A DNA stretch of 64,000 nucleotides from Lacrimispora xylanisolvens (lineage in GTDB: Bacteria > Bacillota > Clostridia > Lachnospirales > Lachnospiraceae): positions 5,011,501 to 5,075,500 of the forward strand of contig CP070896.1 in assembly GCA_017084465.1 (NCBI GenBank), in the 5' to 3' direction. Position numbers and translations under genes: made by a program. Within the stretch, counting starts at the first letter, position 1. The number at the start of each line of letters is the position of its first letter. Under the pieces are notes generated by a model. It was not told the DNA's origin. It did not search any database and worked only from the letters and a program-made list of their open reading frames with translations. Positions 46,980-56,234 of this stretch are shown here, piece after piece.

Positions 46980-48811
46980 ATGGGAAAATATGACCTGTTG
47001 GCAAAAGACATTATCAAAAAAAGTCGGCGGCAAGGACAACATTATAAGCCTTGTACACTGCGTAACCCGTCTGCGTTTTCAATTAAAAGATGAAAGCCTT
47101 GCAGATGATGAAGCTCTGAAACAGACAGAAGGTATCATAACAGTGATGCGCAGCTCCGGTCAGTATCAGGTTGTCATCGGAAACCACGTACCACAGGTAT
47201 TCGCAGATGTTTGCAAGATTGCAAATATTTCATCAGAGAAAGAGTCAGAAAAAAAGAAGATGAGTTTCAGGGAAAAATCACTGGATTTAATCTCCGGGAT
47301 TATGATGCCTGCAATCGGCATCCTTTGTGCCTGCGGTATGTTAAAAGGATTTAACTCCATTCTATCCTACCTGGGACTTTATTCCAATGAAGACGGTATT
47401 TACATTCTGCTTAATGCAATCGGAGATTCCATCTTTTATTTCTTCCCGGTTGTTATCGGTTACAACACTGCAAAGAAAATAGAGATGAATCCGTTTCTGG
47501 GTCTGATTATAGGAGCTGCTCTGTGTTATCCAACCATTAACGGAGTGGACGTGCCTCTGTTTGGACATGTGTTTAATGCAACTTATACATCCACACTGCT
47601 TCCAGTCATATTAATCGTAGCTGTAGCAAAGCCTCTGGAGAGCTTTTTCAACCGGATAATTCCTGATATGGTGAAAACCTTCATTACACCGATGCTTGTG
47701 CTGTTAATATCAGTTCCGCTTGGCTATGTGGTAATCGGACCTCTTGCCAACATGCTGTCCAATGGCATTTCTCAGGCTGTATTATCTGTATATAAACTAA
47801 GCCCAATCGCTGCCGGATTTTTAGTAGGCGGATTCTGGCAGGTAATGATTGTATTTGGTGTTCATATTGTACTGGTTGTGCTTTGCATTACAAATATTAT
47901 TTCAGGAACTCCGGATCCGATCCTTGCATTTACCACCTTTGTTACCTTTACAACCACCGGTATGGTTTTCGCCATGTGGCTGAAAACAAAAGATAAGACC
48001 TTAAAACAGATCGCTCTTCCTGCATGGATTTCAGGCTTTTTCGGGAGTAACGGAGCCGGCTATATACGGAATTTTACTTCCCAGAATGAAACATTTCGTT
48101 ATTTCCTGTCTCTGTGGAGCTGTCGCTGGTGCAGCAACAGCAGCGTTAGGATTAAAATATCACACAATGGCAGGTATGGGACTGTTTGAGATTCCGGCAC
48201 TTCTTGATCCGGCTCAGCCGGGAGTAAGTCTGGTGAGAGCGGTAATTGCTGCAGCGATTTCACTGGTAATTGGTTTTGCTGTTTCTTTCCTGACCTTTAA
48301 AGACGAAGAACCTTCTCAGACGAAAGGGGAGGAAAGTGATTCTGAAAAATGTAAAAAAGAAGTGATTGCATCCCCATTAACCGGTAAAATCAAACCCCTC
48401 AGTGAGATTGAGGATGGGGCATTTTCCAATGAAACTCTGGGAAAAGGAGTTGCAGTTACACCTGCAGAGGGAAAAGTTACGGCTCCGTTTAACGGCACGG
48501 TTATGATGCTGTTTCCAACAAAGCATGCCATAGGACTTATGTCTGATCAGGGCTGCGAGGTGATCATCCACATAGGAATGGATACGGTTCGCTTGGACGG
48601 AAAACATTTTGATGCCCATGTAAAAGAGGGCGACAAGGTGAAAAAGGGAGACCTTCTCATTACCTTTGATAAAGATGCAATTGAAAAAGAAGGATATTCT
48701 CTTGATACCCCGGTTATCGTGACAAATACAAATGATTATATGGATATTATCACAATGATGGAAGGCGGTTCAACCGTCCGCCGCGGTGATGATTTAATTG
48801 CCATATTATAA
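46980..48811 (+). CDS. bglF: PTS beta-glucoside transporter EIIBCA, two frameshifts
   Basis: About 611 residues. EIIB is at ~1-90 with the phospho-Cys in LVHCVTRLRF. EIIC (~105-460) has about ten membrane helices and the substrate motif GVTEPAIYGI. EIIA (~470-611) has active His in VIIHIGMDTV. Two run errors are inferred: A7 at 47016-47022 should be A6 (KKVGGKDN) and G3 at 48043-48045 should be G2 (FFGVTEPAIYG). It imports and phosphorylates an aryl- or di-beta-glucoside such as salicin, arbutin or cellobiose. The downstream GH1 gene completes the pathway. Confidence 0.93.
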
Positions 48812-48829
48812 CAGACAGGAGGAATGAAA

Positions 48830-50277
48830 TTGTTTCCAGATAATTTTTTATGGGGCGGTGCTGTTGCAGCCAACCAGTGTGAGGGAGCCTGGGAGGCTGA
48901 TGGAAAAAAAGAGAGCATCTGTGATCATTTAACGGCAGGATCCCTTAATAAGAACAGGGTTTTTACTTCTGAAATTCGTAAGGAGGAATGTTATCCCAGC
49001 CATACCGCAGTTGATTTCTACCACCACTACAAAGAAGATATTGCATTATTTGCAGAAATGGGATTCAAGGTATTCCGGCTGTCCATCGCCTGGAGCAGAA
49101 TTTTCCCAAATGGAGATGATGAAATTCCCAATGAGGAAGGCCTGCAATTCTATGACCGGGTTTTTGACGAGTGCCACAGGTACGGAATTGAACCAATGGT
49201 GACACTGAGCCATTTTGAGATACCGTACCATCTGGTGAAAGCATACAAAGGATTCGCGGATCGGAGAGTGATCGGTTTTTTTGAACGCTATGTAAGATGC
49301 GTAATGGAGCGGTATAAGGATAAAGTGAAATATTGGCTGACCTTTAATGAAATCAATTTTGCCACCATGCCTATGGGAAATCTTGAGGTACTTGGCATTA
49401 TTAACCGGGAAGACGATGAGGTGGCGAATCCCCTAGATGATAAAAACCTCCGTTTTCAGGCACTCCATCACGTATTTCTTGCCAGTGCAAAAGCGGTGGC
49501 GGCAGCGAGAGAGAGATCAACCCGGATTTTAAAGTGGGCTGTATGATTGCTCACATCACCATGTATCCGTTGACTTCCAGACCGGAGGATATGCTTCTTC
49601 TACAGGAACTTGACCATTTAATTAATGACTTCTGTGCGGACGTTCAGGTAAAAGGAAGCTATCCCGGATATGCACTGCGCTATCTGGAAGAAAATCAGAT
49701 TCAGCTGGTTGTAGAACCGGAGGATGAGGCTGTATTACGAAATGGCTGCGTTGACTTTTATTCATTCTCTTATTATATGAGCAACTGCGTCACTACAGAG
49801 GAAGGTCATTCCACCACTCTGGGCAATTTGTTAGGCGGAGTGAGAAACCCCTATCTGGAGACAAGTCAGTGGGGCTGGCAGATTGATCCCAAAGGTCTTA
49901 GGTATACGCTCAATAAGATTCAGGACCGATACGGGATTCCGATTTTTATTGTTGAAAACGGACTTGGTGCGGTTGATGTGCCGGATGACAACGGATTTAT
50001 TCGTGATGATTACAGAATAAACTATTTAAGACAGCACATAACTGAAATGGAAACTGCCATTAACAGTCATGTAAATCTCATGGGATATACCGTATGGTCA
50101 GCTCTTGATATCGTCAGCTCAGGTACTGGAGAAATGAAAAAGCGGTATGGCTTTATCTATGTGGATAAGGATGACCAGGGAAATGGAACAATGAAACGGT
50201 TCAGAAAAAAATCATTCTACTGGTACAAAAAAGTGATTGAAACCAATGGGGGAGATTTAACTGATATAGAATTATAA
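48830..50277 (+). CDS. bglA: 6-phospho-beta-glucosidase, GH1, one frameshift
   Basis: About 482 residues. GH1 markers are FPDNFLWGGAVAANQCEGA, catalytic acid/base Glu in LTFNEIN and nucleophile Glu in FIVENGLGAVD. The frame shifts inside a GA repeat at 49507-49516; removing one GA joins AAREINPDFKVGCMIAH. AGGAGG at 48817-48822 is only 1 nt before an ATG (48824) but 7 nt before TTG 48830, so the TTG is the likelier start. It hydrolyses the phosphorylated beta-glucosides delivered by EIIBCA. It is cotranscribed with bglF. Confidence 0.93.
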
Positions 50278-50280
50278 TAG

Positions 50281-50322
50281 CAGGGACATACTGGAGTTGT
50301 TTCTTCCGGTATGTCCCTGTCT
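50281..50322 (+). terminator. Rho-independent terminator of the bgl operon
   Basis: CAGGGACATAC (50281-50291) pairs with GTATGTCCCTG (50309-50319) around a 17-nt loop that itself contains GGAG/CTTCC pairing. Confidence 0.85.
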
Positions 50323-50334
50323 TGTAATATACTA

Positions 50335-50390
50335 TTGACAGAAAGTCAAGACAGGAGTAATATCTATTTAGAAAATCATCTAAATAGATA
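50335..50390 (+). promoter_or_regulatory. Promoter and operator of sdpR-sdpI
   Basis: TTGACA (50335-50340), 17 nt, TAATAT (50358-50363). TATCTATTTAG (50361-50371) and CTAAATAGATA (50380-50390) are a perfect 11-nt inverted repeat with an 8-nt gap that starts inside the -10 box. Autorepression by the ArsR/SdpR-type gene that follows is inferred. Confidence 0.8.
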
Positions 50391-50401
50391 GGAGGATCAT
50401 A

Positions 50402-50683
50402 TTGGGATTTCCAGATACGTTTAAGGCTCTCTCAGATCCCGTCAGGCGAGAGATTCTAATGATGTTAAGAAGCGGCCGTTTATCTGCGGGACAGATTGCA
50501 GAAAAATTTGATATGACAAATGCCACCATCTCATACCACCTCACTCAGTTGAAAAAGGCGGATCTGGTATTTGAATCAAAGCATAAAAATTTTGTTTATT
50601 ATGAACTGAATACATCTGTTTTTGAGGAGCTTATGCTTTGGCTGTCTCAATTTAAGGGAAAGGAAAAGAATGATGAAGAATAA
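50402..50683 (+). CDS. SdpR-type ArsR-family autorepressor
   Basis: 93 residues, TTG start with AGGAGG upstream. It is a single winged helix (FKALSDPVRREILMMLRSGRLSAGQIAEKFDMTNATISYHLTQLKKADLV) without metal-binding Cys, as in SdpR. In Bacillus, SdpR represses itself and the SdpI immunity gene and is sequestered by SdpI. The SdpI-like gene overlaps its end here, so the same pair logic is likely. No SdpC-type toxin is seen. Confidence 0.9.
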   Translation: MGFPDTFKALSDPVRREILMMLRSGRLSAGQIAEKFDMTNATISYHLTQLKKADLVFESKHKNFVYYELNTSVFEELMLWLSQFKGKEKNDEE

Positions 50684-51335
50684 AAGAACAATTATTATAA
50701 CTTCTGTTTTGTGTTTGCTTCCGGAGATCCTCTCTGTAATACTCTAAAAAAGGCTGCCGGAGCAAATCGCGGTACACTGGAACAGCGCAGGTGAAATTAA
50801 CGGATATCTTCCAAAAGCCATGGCTGCATTTGGAATGCCATTTGTATTCCTGCTGCTCAACATCTTAGCAAACATTCGCCTGCTCTATGATCCCAAATGG
50901 AAGGGGCAGTCCAGGGCACTCCGGGTAATTGGAATCTGGATGGTACCTCTTATTTCCCTGATCATGATACCCGCCACGCTGCTGATGTCACTTGGTGTTA
51001 AATTTCCAATCATGTCATTCTCCTTTTATTTAACAGGCATTGTGCTAATTATAACTGGAAACTATTTACCGAAGAGCAGAAGAAACTACGTGATGGGAGT
51101 GAGGCTTCCATGGACTTTAGATAATCCGGATAACTGGAATAAAACAAACCGGCTGGCCGGTCATTTGATGGTGGCGGGAGGTCTTCTCCTTCTGGTAAGC
51201 GGATACCTGCGTCTGACTGCTGCTTTCCATGGAGTCTCTGTCATTATTTTCATAGTGGTTTTAATCGTTGTTATTCCTTCTTTTTATTCCTTTGCCCTAT
51301 ATAAAAAAGAGCAGGATACAGGTGGTAAAATATAA
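50670..51335 (+). pseudogene. SdpI-family membrane protein with in-frame stop
   Basis: The frame starts ATGATG at 50670 inside the sdpR end (MMKNKRTIIITSVLCLLPEI). It meets TAA at 50745-50747 (codon 26), then continues in the same frame KRLPEQIAVHWNSAGEINGY, the expected SdpI continuation, with four or more membrane helices and NYLPKSRRNYVMGVRLPWTL to 51335. Tyr (TAT/TAC) would fit the stop position. Unlike other breaks here it is a substitution, not an indel, so a genuine nonsense mutation is possible. The conserved body argues for recent loss or a base error. Confidence 0.75.
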
Positions 51336-51357
51336 GCTGCAGAAAAGGATGAAAATT

Positions 51358-51924
51358 ATGTCGTCTTCCCTTATTACCAAGAATGCACTGGCACAGGCAT
51401 TAAAGACTTTGATGATGCATTACTCTTTGAATAAAATATCGGTAAAAATGGTGACCGATGCCTGCGGTGTGACAAGACATACCTTTTACAATCATTTCCA
51501 TGATGTTTATGAGCTGCTAGACTGGATATTTGAGAATGAAGTAATCGATGAACTGGATGATCACTGCCGTCTGTCCAACTGGAAGGAGGGGCTTATGATT
51601 GTACTCAATTATACTCAGGAAAATCGTGTAATCTGCACCAATACCTGCAGATCCATGGGACGTGAGCATCTGGAACTGTTTTTGTATAAGACTTTTACGC
51701 GGGCACTGACTGGAGTGATTGAGGACATTTTGAAAGACTTAACCATTGTTGTGGAAGAGAGTATCAAAAAGGAAGTTTCGGAATTTTATTCCTATGCAAT
51801 CACTGGTGAATTTTTAAAATGGATCAATAATGGTATGAAAGAATCAAAAGAAGATGTTGCAGACAGAATTGCCAGAATGCTTGATGGAACAATTCTTTAT
51901 ATGATAAAGAAAACAACAGCCTGA
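51358..51924 (+). CDS. TetR-family regulator, DhaS-like
   Basis: 188 residues. The HTH is ALAQALKTLMMHYSLNKISVKMVTDACGVTRHTFYNHFHDVYELLDWIF, of the DhaS/TetR_C type. AAAAGG lies 9 nt before ATG 51358. It is 22 nt after the SdpI frame and 150 nt before oleate hydratase, with a 14-nt-arm inverted repeat in between, so control of oleate hydratase in response to fatty acids is a reasonable inference. Confidence 0.85.
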   Translation: MSSSLITKNALAQALKTLMMHYSLNKISVKMVTDACGVTRHTFYNHFHDVYELLDWIFENEVIDELDDHCRLSNWKEGLMIVLNYTQENRVICTNTCRSMGREHLELFLYKTFTRALTGVIEDILKDLTIVVEESIKKEVSEFYSYAITGEFLKWINNGMKESKEDVADRIARMLDGTILYMIKKTTA

Positions 51925-51926
51925 CA

Positions 51927-51966
51927 ATCATTTTTTCACACTTTCGATAAACTGTGAAAAAATGAT
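51927..51966. repeat. 14-nt inverted repeat, operator or terminator
   Basis: ATCATTTTTTCACA (51927-51940) and TGTGAAAAAATGAT (51953-51966) are perfectly complementary with a 12-nt loop. No T tract follows, so a pure terminator role is doubtful. A TetR operator in the oleate hydratase promoter region is the alternative. Confidence 0.6.
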
Positions 51967-52074
51967 ACAGATAAAAATTTTGTTCATTGAAAGAGAAGGC
52001 TTAAATAAGTAAAATCACCTTGTAAATGATAATCAAAGGAGCATCACTGATTTATTAGGAAAGGGGATTTTATT

Positions 52075-53697
52075 ATGAACAACTATCAAAGAATCAACCC
52101 AAAAGCACCCCACAATATTGAAAATAGAAATGCCTATTTATTAGGCGGCGGAATCGGCTCATTGTCCGCAGCTGCATTTCTTTTAAGGGATGCTCATATG
52201 CCAGGAAAAAACATTCATATACTGGAACAGCTGGAGGTTTCGGGAGGCTCTATGGACGGGGCCGGTACTGCCGAGACCGGGTATACGGCACGAGGCGGAA
52301 GGGAAATTGAAGAACATTTTGAGTGCTTCATGGAACTGTTCAGCTTTATTCCTTCTTTAAAGGATAAATCAATCAGCGTTTTAGATGAATTTGTTCAGTT
52401 AAATAAAGACGAGCCCATTCTATCTCATTGCAGATTAGTGGAAAATCAGGGTCAAAAAGCGGATTTCTCTGATTTGGGCTTATCCACACCCAATGCCATG
52501 GAGCTGGCAAAACTTCATATGCTGACGGAAGATGCACTTGGTGCCACAACCATCGAAGAGTTTTTTAGTGAAAGCTTCTTTGAAACAAAATTCTGGTATT
52601 ACTGGGCAACCATGTTTGCATTTGAAAAATGGCACAGCGTAGTAGAAGTGAAACGCTATATGGAGCGGTTTATGCATCTGATTGGCGGTATGAACCGGCT
52701 GGATGGGATACTGCACACAGAATATAACCAGTTTGATTCTCTGATCCTTCCCCTCATCACCTGGTTAAAGGAACAGAATGTTTCCTTTGAATATGGCTAC
52801 AAGGTGACTGACATTGATTTTAATATTTCGGGATACGAAAAAACAGCCACTGCGATTCATCTGACCAAAGCTGGAAAAGAAGAAGTGATTGAAGTGGCAG
52901 AGGATGATTTAGTACTGTTTACAAATGGTTCCATGACCGAAAACACCACCAGAGGTGATTTAAATCACCCAGCTGTGCTCAACCGTTCCGACGAGAAAGG
53001 GTGTTTTAGCGTATGGGAAAAGATTGCTGCAAAATCACCGGATTTCGGACACCCTGAAAAATTCTGTGAAGATATTGATAAATCCAAATGGATGTCCTTT
53101 ACTGTAACGTTAAAGGACGATGATATGGTATTTCCTTATCTCTACCAGCTGACTGGTGATAAACCAGGTATGGGAGGTCTGGTTACAATTAAAGATTCCA
53201 GCTGGTTTATGAGCTGGGTTGTGCCAAAGCACCCCCATTTCATCAATCAGCCCGATGATGTCAAGGTTCTCTGGGCTTATGCACTGAATATGGACGTTCC
53301 CGGAGATTATGTGAAGAAGACATTTTCAGAATGTACCGGCCGTGAGATGTTTGAAGAGTTGCTGTATCATATGGGATTAGAAGAGAAAATTCCAGAGATA
53401 CTTTCTCATACAGTGAATGTTATACCAAGCATGATGCCTTATATAACCGCCCAGTTCATGCCCAGGGTTGCCGGTGACAGACCCGCGGTAATTCCACAGG
53501 GAAGCAAAAACTTTGGATTTCTCGGGCAGTTTGCAGAAGTACCTGGCGATTGTGTATTTACTGTAGAATACTCAGTCAGAAGCGCAATGATGGCGGTATA
53601 TGGCCTGATGGATCTGGGGAAAGCAGTGGATCCGGTCTACCCATCCCAATATGATATCCGGGTTCTGATCAATGCAGCCAAAACATGCCTGGGGTAG
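52075..53697 (+). CDS. ohyA: Oleate hydratase (MCRA family)
   Basis: 540 residues. The FAD-binding N-terminus is AYLLGGGIGSLSAAAFLLRDAHMPGKNIHILEQ. The active-site loop is GGSMDGAGTAETGYTARGGREIEEHFECF, with the catalytic Glu of the family in REIEEHFEC. NGSMTENTTRGD and the C-terminal AEVPGDCVFTVEYSVRSAMMAVY are also typical. It adds water across the cis-9 double bond of oleate or linoleate, detoxifying free unsaturated fatty acids. AGGAAAGGGG precedes the ATG. It is a single-gene unit behind a TetR gene. Confidence 0.95.
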   Translation: MNNYQRINPKAPHNIENRNAYLLGGGIGSLSAAAFLLRDAHMPGKNIHILEQLEVSGGSMDGAGTAETGYTARGGREIEEHFECFMELFSFIPSLKDKSISVLDEFVQLNKDEPILSHCRLVENQGQKADFSDLGLSTPNAMELAKLHMLTEDALGATTIEEFFSESFFETKFWYYWATMFAFEKWHSVVEVKRYMERFMHLIGGMNRLDGILHTEYNQFDSLILPLITWLKEQNVSFEYGYKVTDIDFNISGYEKTATAIHLTKAGKEEVIEVAEDDLVLFTNGSMTENTTRGDLNHPAVLNRSDEKGCFSVWEKIAAKSPDFGHPEKFCEDIDKSKWMSFTVTLKDDDMVFPYLYQLTGDKPGMGGLVTIKDSSWFMSWVVPKHPHFINQPDDVKVLWAYALNMDVPGDYVKKTFSECTGREMFEELLYHMGLEEKIPEILSHTVNVIPSMMPYITAQFMPRVAGDRPAVIPQGSKNFGFLGQFAEVPGDCVFTVEYSVRSAMMAVYGLMDLGKAVDPVYPSQYDIRVLINAAKTCLG

Positions 53698-53790
53698 ATA
53701 AGCTTCCTTTAAAGAATATTCCCCTGGGACAGCTGATCATGAATACAGAACTTAGTAAGCTGCTTTAAATAGAACAGAATAGTCAGTCAG

Positions 53791-53834
53791 CCGCATGGCT
53801 TTTGTATTGTATTACAGAAGCCATGCGGTTTTTT
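53791..53834. terminator. Bidirectional terminator
   Basis: CCGCATGGCTTTTGTA pairs with TACAGAAGCCATGCGG and is followed by T6. It lies between the convergent oleate hydratase and flavoprotein genes. Confidence 0.9.
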
Positions 53835-53861
53835 CATTCTAACAGCAAACGGTTTGCCCAG

Positions 53862-55220
53862 TTATTGTCTCCTGGACAGGCAGAAGGCGGGAGGAATGCT
53901 TTGCGGATAGTTAAAAACATTTTCCGGATCGTATTTTGCCTTGACTTTAGTCAGCCTTTCAAAATTTCTTCCGTAATAGGCTTTTGACCAGTTTTTAATA
54001 GAAAGGTCAGGAGTATTAACATAAACACCTTTCGTAAATGGTTCCATATCCTTTCGGAATTCCCTTACCCACCGGATACCCGGGTCTGCCCCCTCTGGTG
54101 TCTTCCAGGTGGAGAAAAAAGAGATGTTTGAAAGTGCCTTACGGTAAAAATATGCTGTGGCGTCACTGGGAATTTCTGCGACTGCTCCTCCCAGACCGTG
54201 GAAAAATACAGAGGCAGAATAGGTGGGAGGACGGTTAATATAGCGTTCAATAATATTGATTGCTTCATCAGGCAGCAATTCATATAAAAAGGGTCCCACG
54301 CTTTTAAACGGTTCTGGGGAATCTGGCTGAGTGGCGGCTATTTTTGCAGCTGCCTCCACCCAGGGAATCTCTTCAATGTACACGTTCTGAGGCGAACCAG
54401 CTTCAAGCAGAGGTCTTAAAAGAGATCGAAGCTCTGCTGAGGAACCGAGAAAAACTCCCTGCATCATGAGCAGAGTATTCTCTCCCGATGCCATAGTAAG
54501 CAGTGGAGTGAGTCTGTTGTCTGAACAGGGGAGTGTGTATTTCTGCCAGATCTTAAGAACTGGTCTTAAGTTGGAAAGCGGCCAGGAGATTTGTGCATAT
54601 GCAACGGTATCAATCCTGTGGGTGCGGAAACGAAAGGAAGTACAGGCTCCAAAATTTCCGCCTCCGCCTCCCCGCAGAGCCCAGAACAGATCCTGGTTTT
54701 CCTTGGCGCTGGCATGAATCAGGCAGCCGTCGGCATTTACTATTTCTGCCTCTAACAGGTTATCAATGATAAGGCCCCATGGGCGAGACAGACTGCTTTG
54801 CCCGCCTCCCTGAGTGAATCCGGCAATTCCTGTAGTCGGGCAGAGACCTGGCGGGACAACAAGGCCCCGCTCACCAAGCAGTATGGCAAGCTCATAATCA
54901 CGAAGCCCGGTCTGGACTGTGGCAGTTTGGCATTTCATATTTATTTCTGCCTGCTTCATTTCGCTGACATCAATAACCAGTCCTCCATTCAGGACTGATA
55001 ATCCTTCGTAATTATGACGGCCGGAGCGCAGCCGTATGGGAATATCCCGGCAGCGTGCCCACCTGATCGCATTGCTTACATCTTTGGCATTTTGTGCAAA
55101 AACGATGATAAGCGGATATTTATTAAAAAAGGTATTAAATACCTGACGCGCAGATTCATACTGAGGATCCTCCGGCAAAACCACTCGTCCGGTCAGTCTG
55201 GGACATTTTTCAAGATACAT
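53862..55220 (-). CDS. Berberine-bridge-type FAD-linked oxidoreductase
   Basis: About 452 residues. The PP-loop/FAD_binding_4 domain has IRLRSGRHNYEGLSVLNGGLVIDVSEM, where His is the 8-alpha attachment, and GLCPTTGIAGFTQGGGQSSLSRPWG, where Cys is the 6-S-cysteinyl attachment, so a bicovalent flavin is predicted. The BBE C-terminus is YYGRNFERLTKVKAKYDPENVFNYPQSIPP. ATG 55226 is only 1 nt from AGGAGG; ATG 55220 has 7 nt and is preferred. Family members oxidise sugars or alkaloids and often use O2, which is surprising in an anaerobe. The substrate is unknown. Confidence 0.9.
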   Translation of the reverse strand: MYLEKCPRLTGRVVLPEDPQYESARQVFNTFFNKYPLIIVFAQNAKDVSNAIRWARCRDIPIRLRSGRHNYEGLSVLNGGLVIDVSEMKQAEINMKCQTATVQTGLRDYELAILLGERGLVVPPGLCPTTGIAGFTQGGGQSSLSRPWGLIIDNLLEAEIVNADGCLIHASAKENQDLFWALRGGGGGNFGACTSFRFRTHRIDTVAYAQISWPLSNLRPVLKIWQKYTLPCSDNRLTPLLTMASGENTLLMMQGVFLGSSAELRSLLRPLLEAGSPQNVYIEEIPWVEAAAKIAATQPDSPEPFKSVGPFLYELLPDEAINIIERYINRPPTYSASVFFHGLGGAVAEIPSDATAYFYRKALSNISFFSTWKTPEGADPGIRWVREFRKDMEPFTKGVYVNTPDLSIKNWSKAYYGRNFERLTKVKAKYDPENVFNYPQSIPPAFCLSRRQ

Positions 55221-55351
55221 GTCCATGCCTCCTTATAGTTTGTCTGTATTACTCTTTATTATATGAATACAATCCATTGGTTGTCAGCCAGGCTGTATGT
55301 ACCTGAACTGCAATTGTCATTCTCCTTATTTTCAGAACAAATCCAGCATGA

Positions 55352-55365
55352 GTTGTAAATACAAC
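55352..55365. promoter_or_regulatory. Crp/Fnr-type palindrome upstream of the regulator gene
   Basis: GTTGTAAATACAAC is a GTTGT-N4-ACAAC palindrome 60 nt before the Crp/Fnr start. The same motif precedes hcp at 56104-56117. Confidence 0.7.
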
Positions 55366-55425
55366 ATATTTGTGATAATTCCTATGATATTATGTAAATG
55401 AAATAAATTAGAATAGGAGTCCGAA

Positions 55426-56079
55426 ATGATTGATTATAGTCATGTCCTGTTATTTTCCGGAATCAGTAATCAGGAACTGCTCCCTATGCTGGACTGTCTT
55501 GGAAGCTACAAAAAAAACTACAAAAGCGGTGAGATCATTATTCTCACTGAGGATGCTGTAAAAAATCTGGGCATTATTCTTGGCGGTTCTGTAAAGATGA
55601 TAAAAGAGGATATATGGGGAAATAAAACACTGCTGGCAGTGATGGAAGAGGGGGGACTGTTTGGGGAAATTTTCACCTGCAGCCATGCACAGACGGCAAC
55701 AGTGACCTTTGTTGCCGGGAAGGAAGCAAAGATTCTGTTTCTTCCCTTTGAAAAAATCTGGAACTCCTGTACCACCTCCTGTGCCTGCCATCATAAGCTT
55801 ATGGGAAATTTGATTTCCCTTCTTGCAGATAAGAATGTTCAGCTGATTGAAAAGCTGGAGGTGACCACAAAGAAATCAGTTCGGGAAAAAATAAGCTGCT
55901 TTCTTTCCATACAGGCGCAAAAGAATAACAGCAGATATTTTACTGTGAATATGGGGAGAATGGAGCTCTCGGAATTCCTTTGTGTAAACAGAAGTGCGCT
56001 GACAAGAGAGCTGAATCTGATGAGGGCAGAAGGACTGATTGATTTTGACAGAAACACATTTAAAATAATAAAAAATTAA
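55426..56079 (+). CDS. Crp/Fnr-family regulator, HcpR-like by context
   Basis: 217 residues. The cyclic-nucleotide-binding-like beta roll spans ~10-130 (IILGGSVKMIKEDIWGNKTLLAVMEEGGLFGEIFTC) and the HTH_Crp is at ~150-215 (LSEFLCVNRSALTRELNLMRAEGLI). It has four Cys (CLGS, CSHAQ, CTTSCACHH) that could hold a cluster or haem ligand; CTTSCACH is notable. It sits before hcp, and both promoters carry GTTGT-N4-ACAAC, so it probably senses NO/nitrosative or redox stress and activates hcp. Confidence 0.88.
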   Translation: MIDYSHVLLFSGISNQELLPMLDCLGSYKKNYKSGEIIILTEDAVKNLGIILGGSVKMIKEDIWGNKTLLAVMEEGGLFGEIFTCSHAQTATVTFVAGKEAKILFLPFEKIWNSCTTSCACHHKLMGNLISLLADKNVQLIEKLEVTTKKSVREKISCFLSIQAQKNNSRYFTVNMGRMELSEFLCVNRSALTRELNLMRAEGLIDFDRNTFKIIKN

Positions 56080-56103
56080 AAAAAATAAAATTGATTGTGT
56101 TGT

Positions 56104-56117
56104 GTTGTAATAACAAC
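56104..56117. promoter_or_regulatory. Crp/Fnr-type palindrome upstream of hcp
   Basis: GTTGTAATAACAAC, the same GTTGT-N4-ACAAC design as at 55352-55365, lies ~120 nt before the hcp start. Confidence 0.7.
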
Positions 56118-56234
56118 CGACATAAATCAGGTTCAATGATATTCTTAATGAGCAACAGGGAAATAACACAAATATGAAACGCGCACAAACTCCCAAATGG
56201 GGTGTGTATAAATTTACTTTAGGAGGTAAGGAAT

